Source: an uncultured Dysgonomonas sp. (lineage in GTDB: Bacteria > Bacteroidota > Bacteroidia > Bacteroidales > Dysgonomonadaceae). Taken from it: 64,000 nt of DNA. The notes under the pieces are model-generated. The model did not search any database. It saw only the letters and a list, made by a program, of their open reading frames with translations, and had not been told where the DNA came from. Numbering within the stretch: the first letter of the stretch is position 1; each line of letters begins with the position of its first letter. The stretch lies in contig USOX01000003.1 in NCBI GenBank assembly GCA_900556485.1, positions 1 through 64,000 on the forward strand. Reading direction: 5' to 3'. Both the position numbers and the translations under genes were made by a program. This document shows, in pieces, positions 46,767 to 56,200 of this stretch.

Positions 46767-49700
46767 ATGACCATATCCGAATTAAGTATAAAACGCCCGG
46801 TACTCTCTACAGTACTAACCCTGATAATATTCCTGTTAGGTTTTATAGGATATACATATCTGGGAGTCAGAGAATATCCCAATATAGACAATCCTATTAT
46901 TTCGGTAAATGTCTCCTATCCCGGAGCGAATGCCGAAGTTATAGAAAACCAGATAACCGAACCACTGGAACAGAATATAAATGGTATACCGGGCATCAGG
47001 TCGTTGACTAGTACCAGTAGTCAGGGATCGTGCCGTATTACTGTCGAATTTGAATTATCTGTTGACTTAGAAACCGCAGCAAACGATGTCCGCGACAAAG
47101 TTTCACGGGCACAACGCTACCTGCCGCGCGATGCCGACCCCCCTACCGTATCCAAAGCCGATGCCGATGCCAGCCCTATTATACAAATCAGTATACAAAG
47201 CGAGAAACGTTCGTTATTAGAGCTTAGCGAAATAGCAGAGCTTACCGTAAAGGAACGCTTACAAACAATTCCAAATGTAAGTGCCGTTGAAATATGGGGA
47301 CAAAACCGTTATTCTATGCGTCTTTGGCTCGATCCGGTAAAGATGGCATCATATGGAATCACCCCAATGGATGTAAAAAATGCCGTGGACAGGGAAAATG
47401 TAGAGCTTCCGTCCGGAAGTATCGAAGGTGACGATCTGGAACTCACTATTCGAACCCTAGGCCTTATGCAAACGCCCGAAGAGTTCAACAATATGATTAT
47501 CAAAGAGGATAACTATAATGTTGTACGATTCAGGGATGTAGGTACAGCCGAACTAGGTACCGAAAACCACCGTAGCATTATGCGCCGTAATGGTGTACCT
47601 GCCGTAAGTACAGTTATCATACCCCAACCCGGCGCAAACCAGATAGATATATCAGACGAGGCTATGATTCGTCTCGAACAATTGAAAAAAGACCTGCCCG
47701 AAGATGTTTTCATCGATGTGGCTTTTGATAATACCAAATTTATCCGTGCATCTATAGCCGAGGTAGAAGAAACTGTATATATTGCGTTTGTACTAGTAGT
47801 TATCATCATTTTCTTATTCCTGCGCGACTGGCGTGTAACCCTCGTTCCATGTGTGGTAATACCTGTATCGCTTGTAGGAGCATTTTTTGTGATGTATGTA
47901 GCCGGATTCTCCATCAATGTGCTTTCTATGCTTGCCGTAGTACTTGCTGTCGGACTAGTTGTAGATGATGCTATTGTGGTCACGGAAAACATATACCTCA
48001 AAATAGAAGGTGGTATGACCCCCATGCAGGCAGGGATAGAAGGCTCAAAGGAGATATTCTTTGCCGTTATATCTACTACTATCACCCTTGTTGCTGTATT
48101 TTTCCCTATCGTCTTTCTCGAAGGTATGACAGGGCGCTTATTCCGCGAATTCAGTATAGTTGTGGCAGGAGCCGTTATCATATCTTCCTTTGTGGCATTG
48201 ACATTTACGCCGATGTTGTCCACCAAACTGCTCAAAAAGAGAGATACACAAGGATGGTTCTACCGCAAAACCGAACCCTTCTTCCTATGGATGACAAACG
48301 GATATAACAACGGGTTACAAAAGTTCCTGAAAATAAAAATAATTATATGGCCTATCATTATTCTTACTCTATTTTCGATAGGCTACCTCATAAGTATTAT
48401 TCCTTCCGAAATGGCACCTCTCGAAGACCGTTCGCAAATAACCATCAGAACAAGCGGACCCGAAGGCTCTACCTATGAATACAATAGGAATTATACCGAA
48501 CGTATAGCTGTCATAGCCGACTCTGTAGCTCCCGAAAGACTTATAAATACCATGCGTGTATGGACAGGAGGCGGTATGGTCAATCTACGGCTACCCGACA
48601 TAAAAGACAGACAAAGAAGCCAGATGGAAATAGCACAGGCATTGACCAAAGCCGTACGAGGACAAACCGAAGCCCGTACTTTCGTACAGCAACAGTCTAC
48701 TTTTGGTGGTCGGCGATCCAGTATGCCTATACAATATGTACTGCAAGCCCCTAATATTGGGAAACTGGAAGAGTTTATCCCCCAATTTATGAGAAAAGTA
48801 CAAGAAAGCTCATTGTTCCAAATGGCAGACGTAAACCTCAAATTTACCAAACCGGAAACACAGATTCTGATAGACCGCGATAAGGCTGCTCTACTGGGAG
48901 TCAGCACCCGCGATATAGGACAAACACTTCAATATGCACTCAGTGGACAGCGTATGGGTTATTTCTATATGAATGGTAAACAGTACCAGATTCTGGGAGA
49001 AATAAACAGGCAGCAGCGTAATACACCTCTGGACCTGAAATCTATTTACCTGAAAAATCTAACAGGAAATATGATTCAGCTCGACAACCTTGTACAACTG
49101 GAAGAGAGTGTAGCCCCTCCTCAATTATACCGTTACAACCGTTTCAACTCAGCCACGGTATCCGCCGGATTAGCTCCGGGAGTTACCATCGGAGCAGGTT
49201 TGGACGAAATGGACAGGATAGCAAAAGAAACCCTCGACGATACATTCCGTACAGCATTAGCAGGCGACTCTAAAGATTTCAGGGAAAGTTCTTCAAGCCT
49301 TATGTTTGCCTTTATATTAGCTGTGGCTCTGATCTTCCTTATTCTGGCTGCACAGTTCGAAAGTTTCAAAGACCCGTTTGTAATTATGCTCACTGTGCCC
49401 CTGGCTATTGCCGGAGCATTACTGTTTATGTATATAAAAGACGTCACGATGAACATCTTCAGTCAGATCGGTATTATAATGCTGATAGGGCTGGTTGCAA
49501 AAAACGGCATCCTTATTGTAGAGTTTGCTAACCAAAGGCAAGAAGCCGGAATGAGCAAACTTGAGGCCATAATAGGTGCTGCTGTACAACGCTTGCGTCC
49601 TATTCTTATGACCAGCTTCTCTACAGTATTGGGACTACTACCATTGGTTCTGGCTAGTGCCGAAGGAGCCAACGGACGTATGGCTATGGGCGTTGCAGTT

Positions 49701-49814
49701 ATTGGTGGAATGATGGTATCTACATTGCTGACTATCTTTATTGTACCTGCAATGTATTTATATATATCTACCAACAGGGAAGGACAAGAAGAGAAAATGA
49801 AAAATGAAAAATGA
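46767..49814 (+). CDS. RND (HAE1-type) efflux pump permease
   Basis: A 1015-aa proton-driven inner-membrane pump. It has twelve transmembrane segments and two large periplasmic loops (about 35-330 and 555-850). The proton-relay acidic pair sits in VGLVVDDAIVVTEN of TM4. FFPIVFLEGMTGRLFREF follows TM6-like sequence. Substrate class cannot be told; the family exports drugs, bile salts or dyes. The final codons (KMKNEK) are encoded by a heptamer repeat array that also supplies the stop. Confidence 0.95.
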   Translation: MTISELSIKRPVLSTVLTLIIFLLGFIGYTYLGVREYPNIDNPIISVNVSYPGANAEVIENQITEPLEQNINGIPGIRSLTSTSSQGSCRITVEFELSVDLETAANDVRDKVSRAQRYLPRDADPPTVSKADADASPIIQISIQSEKRSLLELSEIAELTVKERLQTIPNVSAVEIWGQNRYSMRLWLDPVKMASYGITPMDVKNAVDRENVELPSGSIEGDDLELTIRTLGLMQTPEEFNNMIIKEDNYNVVRFRDVGTAELGTENHRSIMRRNGVPAVSTVIIPQPGANQIDISDEAMIRLEQLKKDLPEDVFIDVAFDNTKFIRASIAEVEETVYIAFVLVVIIIFLFLRDWRVTLVPCVVIPVSLVGAFFVMYVAGFSINVLSMLAVVLAVGLVVDDAIVVTENIYLKIEGGMTPMQAGIEGSKEIFFAVISTTITLVAVFFPIVFLEGMTGRLFREFSIVVAGAVIISSFVALTFTPMLSTKLLKKRDTQGWFYRKTEPFFLWMTNGYNNGLQKFLKIKIIIWPIIILTLFSIGYLISIIPSEMAPLEDRSQITIRTSGPEGSTYEYNRNYTERIAVIADSVAPERLINTMRVWTGGGMVNLRLPDIKDRQRSQMEIAQALTKAVRGQTEARTFVQQQSTFGGRRSSMPIQYVLQAPNIGKLEEFIPQFMRKVQESSLFQMADVNLKFTKPETQILIDRDKAALLGVSTRDIGQTLQYALSGQRMGYFYMNGKQYQILGEINRQQRNTPLDLKSIYLKNLTGNMIQLDNLVQLEESVAPPQLYRYNRFNSATVSAGLAPGVTIGAGLDEMDRIAKETLDDTFRTALAGDSKDFRESSSSLMFAFILAVALIFLILAAQFESFKDPFVIMLTVPLAIAGALLFMYIKDVTMNIFSQIGIIMLIGLVAKNGILIVEFANQRQEAGMSKLEAIIGAAVQRLRPILMTSFSTVLGLLPLVLASAEGANGRMAMGVAVIGGMMVSTLLTIFIVPAMYLYISTNREGQEEKMKNEK

Positions 49815-49866
49815 AAAATTAGCTAACGCACTAAAATTATTCATTATTCATTATCCATTATCCATT
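49792..49866. repeat. Paired heptamer arrays at the end of the pump gene
   Basis: An ATGAAAA array (three to four units, 49792-49820) is followed, after a short spacer, by TCATTAT and CCATTAT units (49836-49866). The two arrays are loosely complementary. The first array overlaps the last codons of the pump gene. Confidence 0.7.
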
Positions 49867-49885
49867 AATTTATACAACTGTTTTC

Positions 49886-51205
49886 ATGAAAAAAATATAT
49901 CCTCTTATACTATTCATCCTTCTGCCTCTGGTGTCAGGAGCCCAGGTCGTATACGATCTTAAAAGATGCATTCAGGAAGGACTGGAAAAAAATTATGATA
50001 TAAGAATCATCAGGAACGAACAAGAAATATCCGATAACAATTTCACAATAGGAAATGCCGGATATTTACCTACTGTGGACCTATCCAGCGGCTATTCCGG
50101 TACTTCTAACAATACAAAGCAAGAACTGGCATCCGGAGAGACAAACAAAAATAGCGGAGTTAATAATCAAAATCTGAATGTAGGGGTCAATCTTAACTGG
50201 ACTGTATTTGATGGTTTTAATATTCAGACAAACTACAACAGGCTGCAAGAACTAAAACAAAAGGGCGAACTAAATACCCGCCTCACAATAGAAAACTTCA
50301 TAGCAGACCTTACAGCTGAATATTATAACTATATCCAGCAAAACATCCGTATGAAGAACCTCAAATCGGCAGTGAAGCTATCCAAAGAAAGATTGAGAAT
50401 AGTGGAAGCCCGATACGAAATAGGAGCCGGATCACGCCTCGACCTACAACAGGCCAAAGTAGACTTCAATAGCGACAGTTCGCGCCTGATTAAGCAACAC
50501 GAAGTACTATACTCTTCTCGTATAGCACTCAACCAAATGATGGCTGTAGACAATATAGAACAGCTTATTATTACCACAGATTCTATTATCTCTTTCAATG
50601 AAATGCTCAACAGAGCAAGCATCTGGGAGCAAACAATGGCTTCTAACACATTCCTTTTATTATCAGACAAAGAGAAAAGATTGAGTGTGCTCGACCTGAA
50701 AACCGCACAAAGTGAAAATTATCCTTATCTGAGGCTAAATGCCGGATACGGATATACAAAGAATATTTACAATACAGGAACAATCGACAATCAACGAAAC
50801 TTGGGTCTAAATTATGGAGTTACAGTTGGATTCAATCTCTTTAGCGGATTCAACAGAAAAAGAAAGCAAAAGAACGCTAAAATAGAAATAGAGAATCGTC
50901 AGCTGGCTTACGAACAAACATTACTTTCTCTGAAATCGGACTTATCGAACATGTGGATGGCATACAGGAACAACATCGAATTGACCAATCTGGAGAAAGA
51001 AAACGTAGAAACAGCCCGCGAAAATCACGAAATAGCTATCGAACGCTATAAGCTTGGAGACCTATCAGGTATCGAATTACGTGAGGCCCAGAATAGTTTG
51101 TTAGAAGCTGAAGAAAGACTGGTACAGGCAGAATACAATACAAAGTTGTGCGAAATATCACTGATGCAGATTAGCGGACAAGTTACAGTATATACCGGAC
51201 ATTAA
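49886..51205 (+). CDS. TolC-like outer-membrane efflux protein
   Basis: A 439-aa OEP-family channel. A signal peptide ends near VSGAQV (about 19), then two OEP repeats follow (25-215 and 230-430), each with long helices (RIVEARYEIGAGSRLDLQQAKVDFNSD; ENHEIAIERYKLGDLSGIELREAQNSLLEAEERL). It forms the trimeric outer-membrane exit duct for the adaptor and pump encoded just upstream, completing the tripartite system. Confidence 0.93.
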   Translation: MKKIYPLILFILLPLVSGAQVVYDLKRCIQEGLEKNYDIRIIRNEQEISDNNFTIGNAGYLPTVDLSSGYSGTSNNTKQELASGETNKNSGVNNQNLNVGVNLNWTVFDGFNIQTNYNRLQELKQKGELNTRLTIENFIADLTAEYYNYIQQNIRMKNLKSAVKLSKERLRIVEARYEIGAGSRLDLQQAKVDFNSDSSRLIKQHEVLYSSRIALNQMMAVDNIEQLIITTDSIISFNEMLNRASIWEQTMASNTFLLLSDKEKRLSVLDLKTAQSENYPYLRLNAGYGYTKNIYNTGTIDNQRNLGLNYGVTVGFNLFSGFNRKRKQKNAKIEIENRQLAYEQTLLSLKSDLSNMWMAYRNNIELTNLEKENVETARENHEIAIERYKLGDLSGIELREAQNSLLEAEERLVQAEYNTKLCEISLMQISGQVTVYTGH

Positions 51206-51235
51206 AAATTAGCTGGAAAAAGCATAAATACAGAA

Positions 51236-51268
51236 AATCCCCTGAATATGATGTATATTCAGGGGATT
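51236..51268. terminator. Bidirectional hairpin between efflux operon and bactofilin
   Basis: AATCCCCTGAATAT (51236-51249) pairs perfectly with 51255-51268 around GATGT. It lies between convergent genes and U-tracts on both sides are weak. Confidence 0.7.
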
Positions 51269-51309
51269 AACCATTTAATTAACTTATTTAGAGTCTAAAT
51301 CCAGTACTT

Positions 51310-51726
51310 TTATTCAGCTTCTGCCAAGACCGATGCAGGTTGTTCATAACCATTCTTTTCAGCCATTCTACAGTTTCCAAAGAAACTGGCTCCTGCTTCT
51401 ATTTCTATATTTTCTGCAACTATCTCCCCTTTGAAGTAAGAAGTAGACTTAAGCCTTACTATTTCAGTAACAACCACATCACCTACTATTTTACCCATTA
51501 GTTCTATGCTACTGCTTTTTATGTTTCCTGTAACACTTCCTTCTGTACCGATAATAACTTTTCCTTCGCAGAAAATATTACCTTCTATACTTCCATCAAT
51601 CCTTAGATCGTCTTTAGCTGTTATTTCTCCTGAAAATTTAACCGACTGCGACAATACACTGTGCGAGCGGTCGTATGATGACGGTGATGACATACTACTT
51701 ACTGAATTATTTTTCTTACTAAACAT
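51310..51726 (-). CDS. Bactofilin (polymer-forming cytoskeletal protein)
   Basis: A 138-aa cytoplasmic protein that polymerises without nucleotide. The central right-handed beta-helix (about 30-115) is visible as repeating short strands with G at turns: LRIDGSIEGNIFCEGKVIIG, VTGNIKSSSIELMGKIVGDV and FKGEIVAENIEIEAGASFFG. Short disordered tails flank it. Bactofilins position other machines in the cell. It is the last gene of a long operon of surface proteins, 21 bp after the previous stop. Confidence 0.92.
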   Translation of the reverse strand: MFSKKNNSVSSMSSPSSYDRSHSVLSQSVKFSGEITAKDDLRIDGSIEGNIFCEGKVIIGTEGSVTGNIKSSSIELMGKIVGDVVVTEIVRLKSTSYFKGEIVAENIEIEAGASFFGNCRMAEKNGYEQPASVLAEAE

Positions 51727-51747
51727 TTTATTACTATTTGTGGTTAA

Positions 51748-52233
51748 CTAATACTCAAAACTAGTAAATTGTAAAATACCTACCCTTTCATTCTCATTAA
51801 ACTTATACCATTCTATAAAATCGCTTTCTGTTAGCCCTTGATTCTGAGCTATCTCAGCTACAGAAATAATACGATTATTCAATATAAGCCCATCTTCTAT
51901 AGACGATCCGAACCGTGCAACCTGCACCTTAATCTTCTCGTAGCTACAAATACGTGTGTCATAAACATCTGCACCTCTTATTTCCCTATAGCAGATAGTC
52001 ATTTTTGCATCTCCTGCATTTATTTCTGCCTCTGCTTCGAGCCAACGTTCGTAATCGAATACAAACTCATGGATTTTAGGTACTACAGTCCGGCCTGTTA
52101 CTTTAGATCCGAAGTGTGTAAACTGTCCGGCTTTGGAATGCCAGTCAGGGTATATTCTGTCTATATGCAGAATATATCTTTTCAACTCTTTTTCTTTTTT
52201 GCCTCCTATAATGCTTTTAATAGCTTTAATCAT
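51748..52233 (-). CDS. Hypothetical protein, 161 aa, before bactofilin
   Basis: I do not recognise this protein. It is soluble, basic at the N-terminus (MIKAIKSIIGGKKEKELKRY) and lacks a signal peptide. It has mixed strands and helices with aromatic residues (FVFDYERWLEAEAEI; DFIEWYKFNENERVGILQF). It lies between an outer-membrane barrel gene and bactofilin with short gaps (15 and 21 bp). A cytoplasmic partner of the bactofilin is possible but only by position. Confidence 0.65.
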   Translation of the reverse strand: MIKAIKSIIGGKKEKELKRYILHIDRIYPDWHSKAGQFTHFGSKVTGRTVVPKIHEFVFDYERWLEAEAEINAGDAKMTICYREIRGADVYDTRICSYEKIKVQVARFGSSIEDGLILNNRIISVAEIAQNQGLTESDFIEWYKFNENERVGILQFTSFEY

Positions 52234-52248
52234 TGTATTATATAGATT

Positions 52249-52872
52249 TTAAAATAAATATCCTAAAGACAATGTACAAGCTTTGTTGCGGTAAGAAAGC
52301 GTTTCGCCCCCAAAATTACACTTATTTTTATTAAATCCCAGACTATAATTAGCTAAAAAACAAATTTTAGAGACAAATGTACATCCTACACCTATATTAG
52401 CTCCCATCGCCAATTTATCCGAGTCGTTTTCGAATTTCATTGAATGTGATGCTTCCGGATCTTTTACCCTACCCGAAAATATATACGAGCCATATACTCC
52501 TGCCTGTACAAAAGGCTTTACAGCTATCAGATTAAATTGTTTTCTCAAGTTGAGAGGTACTTCCAGACTATGTGTCGTAAAGTGATATGTTTCTCCCACA
52601 CTTAGCCCTTCATCATTTATCCCCCTGTCATGCTTCAAAGAAAATCCTCGATTGGCATACGAAACTCCCGTATTGATATTCCAACCCAGAAGAGGCAAAC
52701 CAAAATCGAGAGTCAAACCTCCGTCAAAGCCTGTTTTATGCTCCTTATCAACATTAGCATATCCTATCTTCGAGTTATCAAATGTTACACCTCCGCGTAT
52801 CCCTATTCGCTGAGCATGAAGTGCTATAGCCGATACAGCTATCAGTACTGTTATTATTGCTATTCTTTTCAT
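52249..52872 (-). CDS. Porin-family outer-membrane beta-barrel protein
   Basis: A 207-aa small outer-membrane barrel (OMP_b-brl_2 type). I place the start at 52872 (MKRIAIITVLIAV), which opens a signal peptide ending near LHAQR; this removes an overlap with the gene upstream. The opening strand is GIRGGVTFDNSKIG, and the last strand CTLSLGYLF ends in aromatic residues. Within the operon it is the only outer-membrane barrel, so it could link the surface proteins to the envelope. Confidence 0.78.
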   Translation of the reverse strand: MKRIAIITVLIAVSAIALHAQRIGIRGGVTFDNSKIGYANVDKEHKTGFDGGLTLDFGLPLLGWNINTGVSYANRGFSLKHDRGINDEGLSVGETYHFTTHSLEVPLNLRKQFNLIAVKPFVQAGVYGSYIFSGRVKDPEASHSMKFENDSDKLAMGANIGVGCTFVSKICFLANYSLGFNKNKCNFGGETLSYRNKACTLSLGYLF

Positions 52873-52879
52873 ATGTCTA

Positions 52880-53263
52880 TCAAACCGCACATAAAGAGTG
52901 ATGGTGGAAATTATGGATAATCTGTACAAAAGACCTGTCTCTGCCCGATGTGCTTACCCCGGCTTTCCATTGCGTAAACCCTTTACAGATAATACTACAA
53001 TCCAGTGTCATCTTATTCTGTTGCCTTTCTACCACTTTCAGCTGAGGATTTTTAGTTGTATTATATCCATCTTTCAAAACCGATATCAGCACTACACTCT
53101 TATTGTCCGGGTCTATATATTTGAATACGGCATCCACACAACAAATAGAGTACAGATAAAAAGCCGATTGTTCGTACGCAAACCAATAATCATCTATTTT
53201 ATAAAGGTATATGTGATTATTATTTCCTTTTTCTCTATCCAAAATTTGTTGCATGGTATCCAT
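52880..53263 (-). CDS. Hypothetical protein, 127 aa
   Basis: I do not recognise this protein. No signal peptide is present and it appears cytoplasmic. It has a strand-rich core (IYLYKIDDYWFAYEQSAFYLYSICCVD) and a His/Cys-containing end. M1 or M4 could be the start. The minus strand is preferred over an overlapping plus-strand frame because it fits the operon with 25-bp and 7-bp gaps. Confidence 0.55.
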   Translation of the reverse strand: MDTMQQILDREKGNNNHIYLYKIDDYWFAYEQSAFYLYSICCVDAVFKYIDPDNKSVVLISVLKDGYNTTKNPQLKVVERQQNKMTLDCSIICKGFTQWKAGVSTSGRDRSFVQIIHNFHHHSLCAV

Positions 53264-53288
53264 AAGTTAGTTATTTAATAAGTGAATA

Positions 53289-56200
53289 TTATAAAACTGA
53301 GATCTTTTCTACTTTAGTTCTGCCGTTTACAGTCTGCACTTTGACTACATAAACACCCTTAGCCAATGCCAGTGATTTAATGTAAGGATTTATATTAACC
53401 CCTTTGTCAATGTGTACCAGGCGGCCATACATATCATATACTTCTACATGTTTGATATCCTGAGTCGACTCTATTGCAAGCTGGCCTTGATAGTAAACAA
53501 TTGTAATATCATCTTTCTTAGAATCTATTATCGTTTCTCCCGATACCAGACGTAAACTGAACCTGTCAGCATCAATATATTGATTTGCTTCCTCTGTCTT
53601 ACGTTGAGTAAACTGATAGGTATTGTTCAGTGTCAGGTCTTGCTCTGTTCCCAAATGCTTGTCTACCAACACCGGACGCATATAATTGACTGCAGTAAAC
53701 TCTCCAACGTTATCAAAGATCAACTTTATAGGGTTTGTCGTATCCGAACATTTCACACCCATAGCCAATTCATTAACACCATTATCGAAATACTGTACTA
53801 TGTTGAAGTCGCTGCCATTTCCTGAGACAAAGAATACTTCAGGTGTAGCATGTCCATCAGGATGGATCATTTTCTTCAGATTCAGTGTCTTTTCCGAATC
53901 AGCATCCAACACTGCATAGTCGCTCTCTACATCTCCTACTATCGTCTTGATATATAAAGACCTTCCTTCCGGCAACATCAGAGGTTGTCCTCTAAATCCT
54001 ATACCTGTCAATGCTCTTGTTCCTTCCAATGGGAATAATAGATCTGCCGTAGTCACATTATCAGCTAAAGTGATAATAAATGCCTGCAACGGAGCGATAT
54101 TATTAGCCGCCACATAAGTTTTTGGTGCCGACCAGGTCTGAGTACTACTGTTATATACTTCATAACCTACATTATTCAGCTTCGTCTTATTAGCCTCATA
54201 GAAGTGATATGCATTAATAGAAGCCATAAAAGGATTACCGATCATTACCTTCTGAGACGAAGTGCTGGTTCTTTCTACTGTTTTCTTGTATCCTGCAACA
54301 TCTACACCTTCTACTGTTATCGTAGGCGCTTGCCATGTAGATGCCGGCTTTTCTTCATATATAAAGCGGTAAGCTTCATCCCCACGTTTCATTCTACCTA
54401 CAGGGTCATGGATGATCTGCAATGTATTAGGATTGAAATAATAGAACCGGCTTTCTCCTGTGAACTTATCATAATCATGTGCGGCAAATAAAGCGTCCTT
54501 CACCGGATCTTCGAAATATGGTATTTCGATAATACCTTTCAGTCCTTCCAGATTGCAATGATCATCATGCCCTATAGTACTATTCTTATATAATGCTACC
54601 TTAACTGCAATAGCATTATTTGTTGTTGCCAAATTTACATCATTCTTAGCAAATGCTTTACTAAAGTCACCCACAGTCAATTCCGGGCTATTACCCGATA
54701 CCGGATGCGATACAGCGAATCCACCTTGCCATGTCAGAGGGTATCCTGCAAATGAGAAGTCTCCCGATGCCATACTCTTAAGAGGTGCAGCTAAAGCATA
54801 CCATGTGTCACGTTTTTTCTTCGAACACGATGCTCCGCTGGCATTATTAGAAGGTTGACTATTCGATATAGGGCTGGCATTGTTATAATATCCCCAGTTG
54901 TATTGTACATGCGCTTTTTCGTAAGTCAGTTTATGCTGGAATGCCAATTCCGCCCCATAGTGGAAAGTAATATTCTTACATACCGGAACTCCATAAACAT
55001 CAGTTGGCGTATTGCTATCCAATGACGGATATTTTGTAGTTGTTGTTCCAAGTATATGTACATCTGTACAGGCTAAAGGTACCATACCTACCGAAACGCC
55101 TCCCGTTTGAGCATTCAGCCAGTTAAGTGGATTATTCCAGTTATTATCTGTAGCGTTTTGATTCCAATAAAGAGTTGTAGGTGTTGCTACTACTTTGATA
55201 AGGAATTCATTGCTATAATGTTTTATTGTATTACAGAAGCTATCAGTAGTCACTCGTCTGAAATATGTATCCCCTGTTAGCGCAACTGTTGGTGTATAAT
55301 TCTGACTTGTAGCACCTGAAATATCAGTCCATGATCCTCCACCAACTTTCGATTGCCATTGATATTTAAGATTGCTAAGACTACTTCCTCCTGAACTTGC
55401 AGTTCCTTTTATTATTAGTGGCGCTACCCCTGCACATGTAAATGGATTACCATTTATTGATCCTACTTGTACTTGCGGATGAACTGTTATCTGGATTACA
55501 TTACTATATAATGTTCCACAAGAAGCGCCATCTTTGGTCTCGCGTCTATAATAAGTGGTAGCCGTTAATACGCCTGGTGAATAGGATATAGCTGTAGCAC
55601 CTGTGATATTAGCCCAACCACTAGTGCCATTCGTGCTTGACTGCCATTGATATTTTATATTGCCATCACCGCCAGTACTAGCTGTTCCTGTAATAGCTGC
55701 AGGAGTTGTATTATAACAGATGGTCTGGGCTCCACTTATACTACCCACGATTAACTGTGGACGAACGGTTATCTGGATTACATTGCTATATAATGTTCCA
55801 CAGGAAGCGCCATCTTTAACCTCACGCCTATAGTAGGTAGTAGTAGTTAAGACGCCCGGTGTATAGGATATAGCTGTAGCACCCGTGATATTAGCCCAAC
55901 CACTAGTACCATTGGCACTAGACTGCCATTGATATTTTATATTACCATCGCCTCCGCTGCCGGCTGTTCCGGTAATTTGGTTTGGAGCAGTATTATGACA
56001 GATAGTCTGGGCTCCACTTATACTACCCACGACTAACTGTGGACGAACGGTTATCTGGATTACATTGCTATATAATGTTCCACAGGAAGCACCATCTTTA
56101 ACCTCACGCCTATAGTAGGTAGTAGTAGTTAAGACACCCGGTGTATAGGACATAGCTGTAGCACCCGTGATATTAACCCAACCACTAGTACCATTGGCAC

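Noticed and set aside
47513..48235. A 240-aa antisense frame inside the RND pump gene
   Set aside because: Low-complexity Thr/Ser/Ile composition mirrors the pump codons; it is a shadow.
49792..49866. Short repeats as a CRISPR array
   Set aside because: Seven-bp units with no spacers of constant length and no cas genes.
52898..53278. A 126-aa plus-strand frame opposite the 127-aa gene
   Set aside because: The minus-strand frame fits the operon spacing, and the plus frame is isolated with no start signal.
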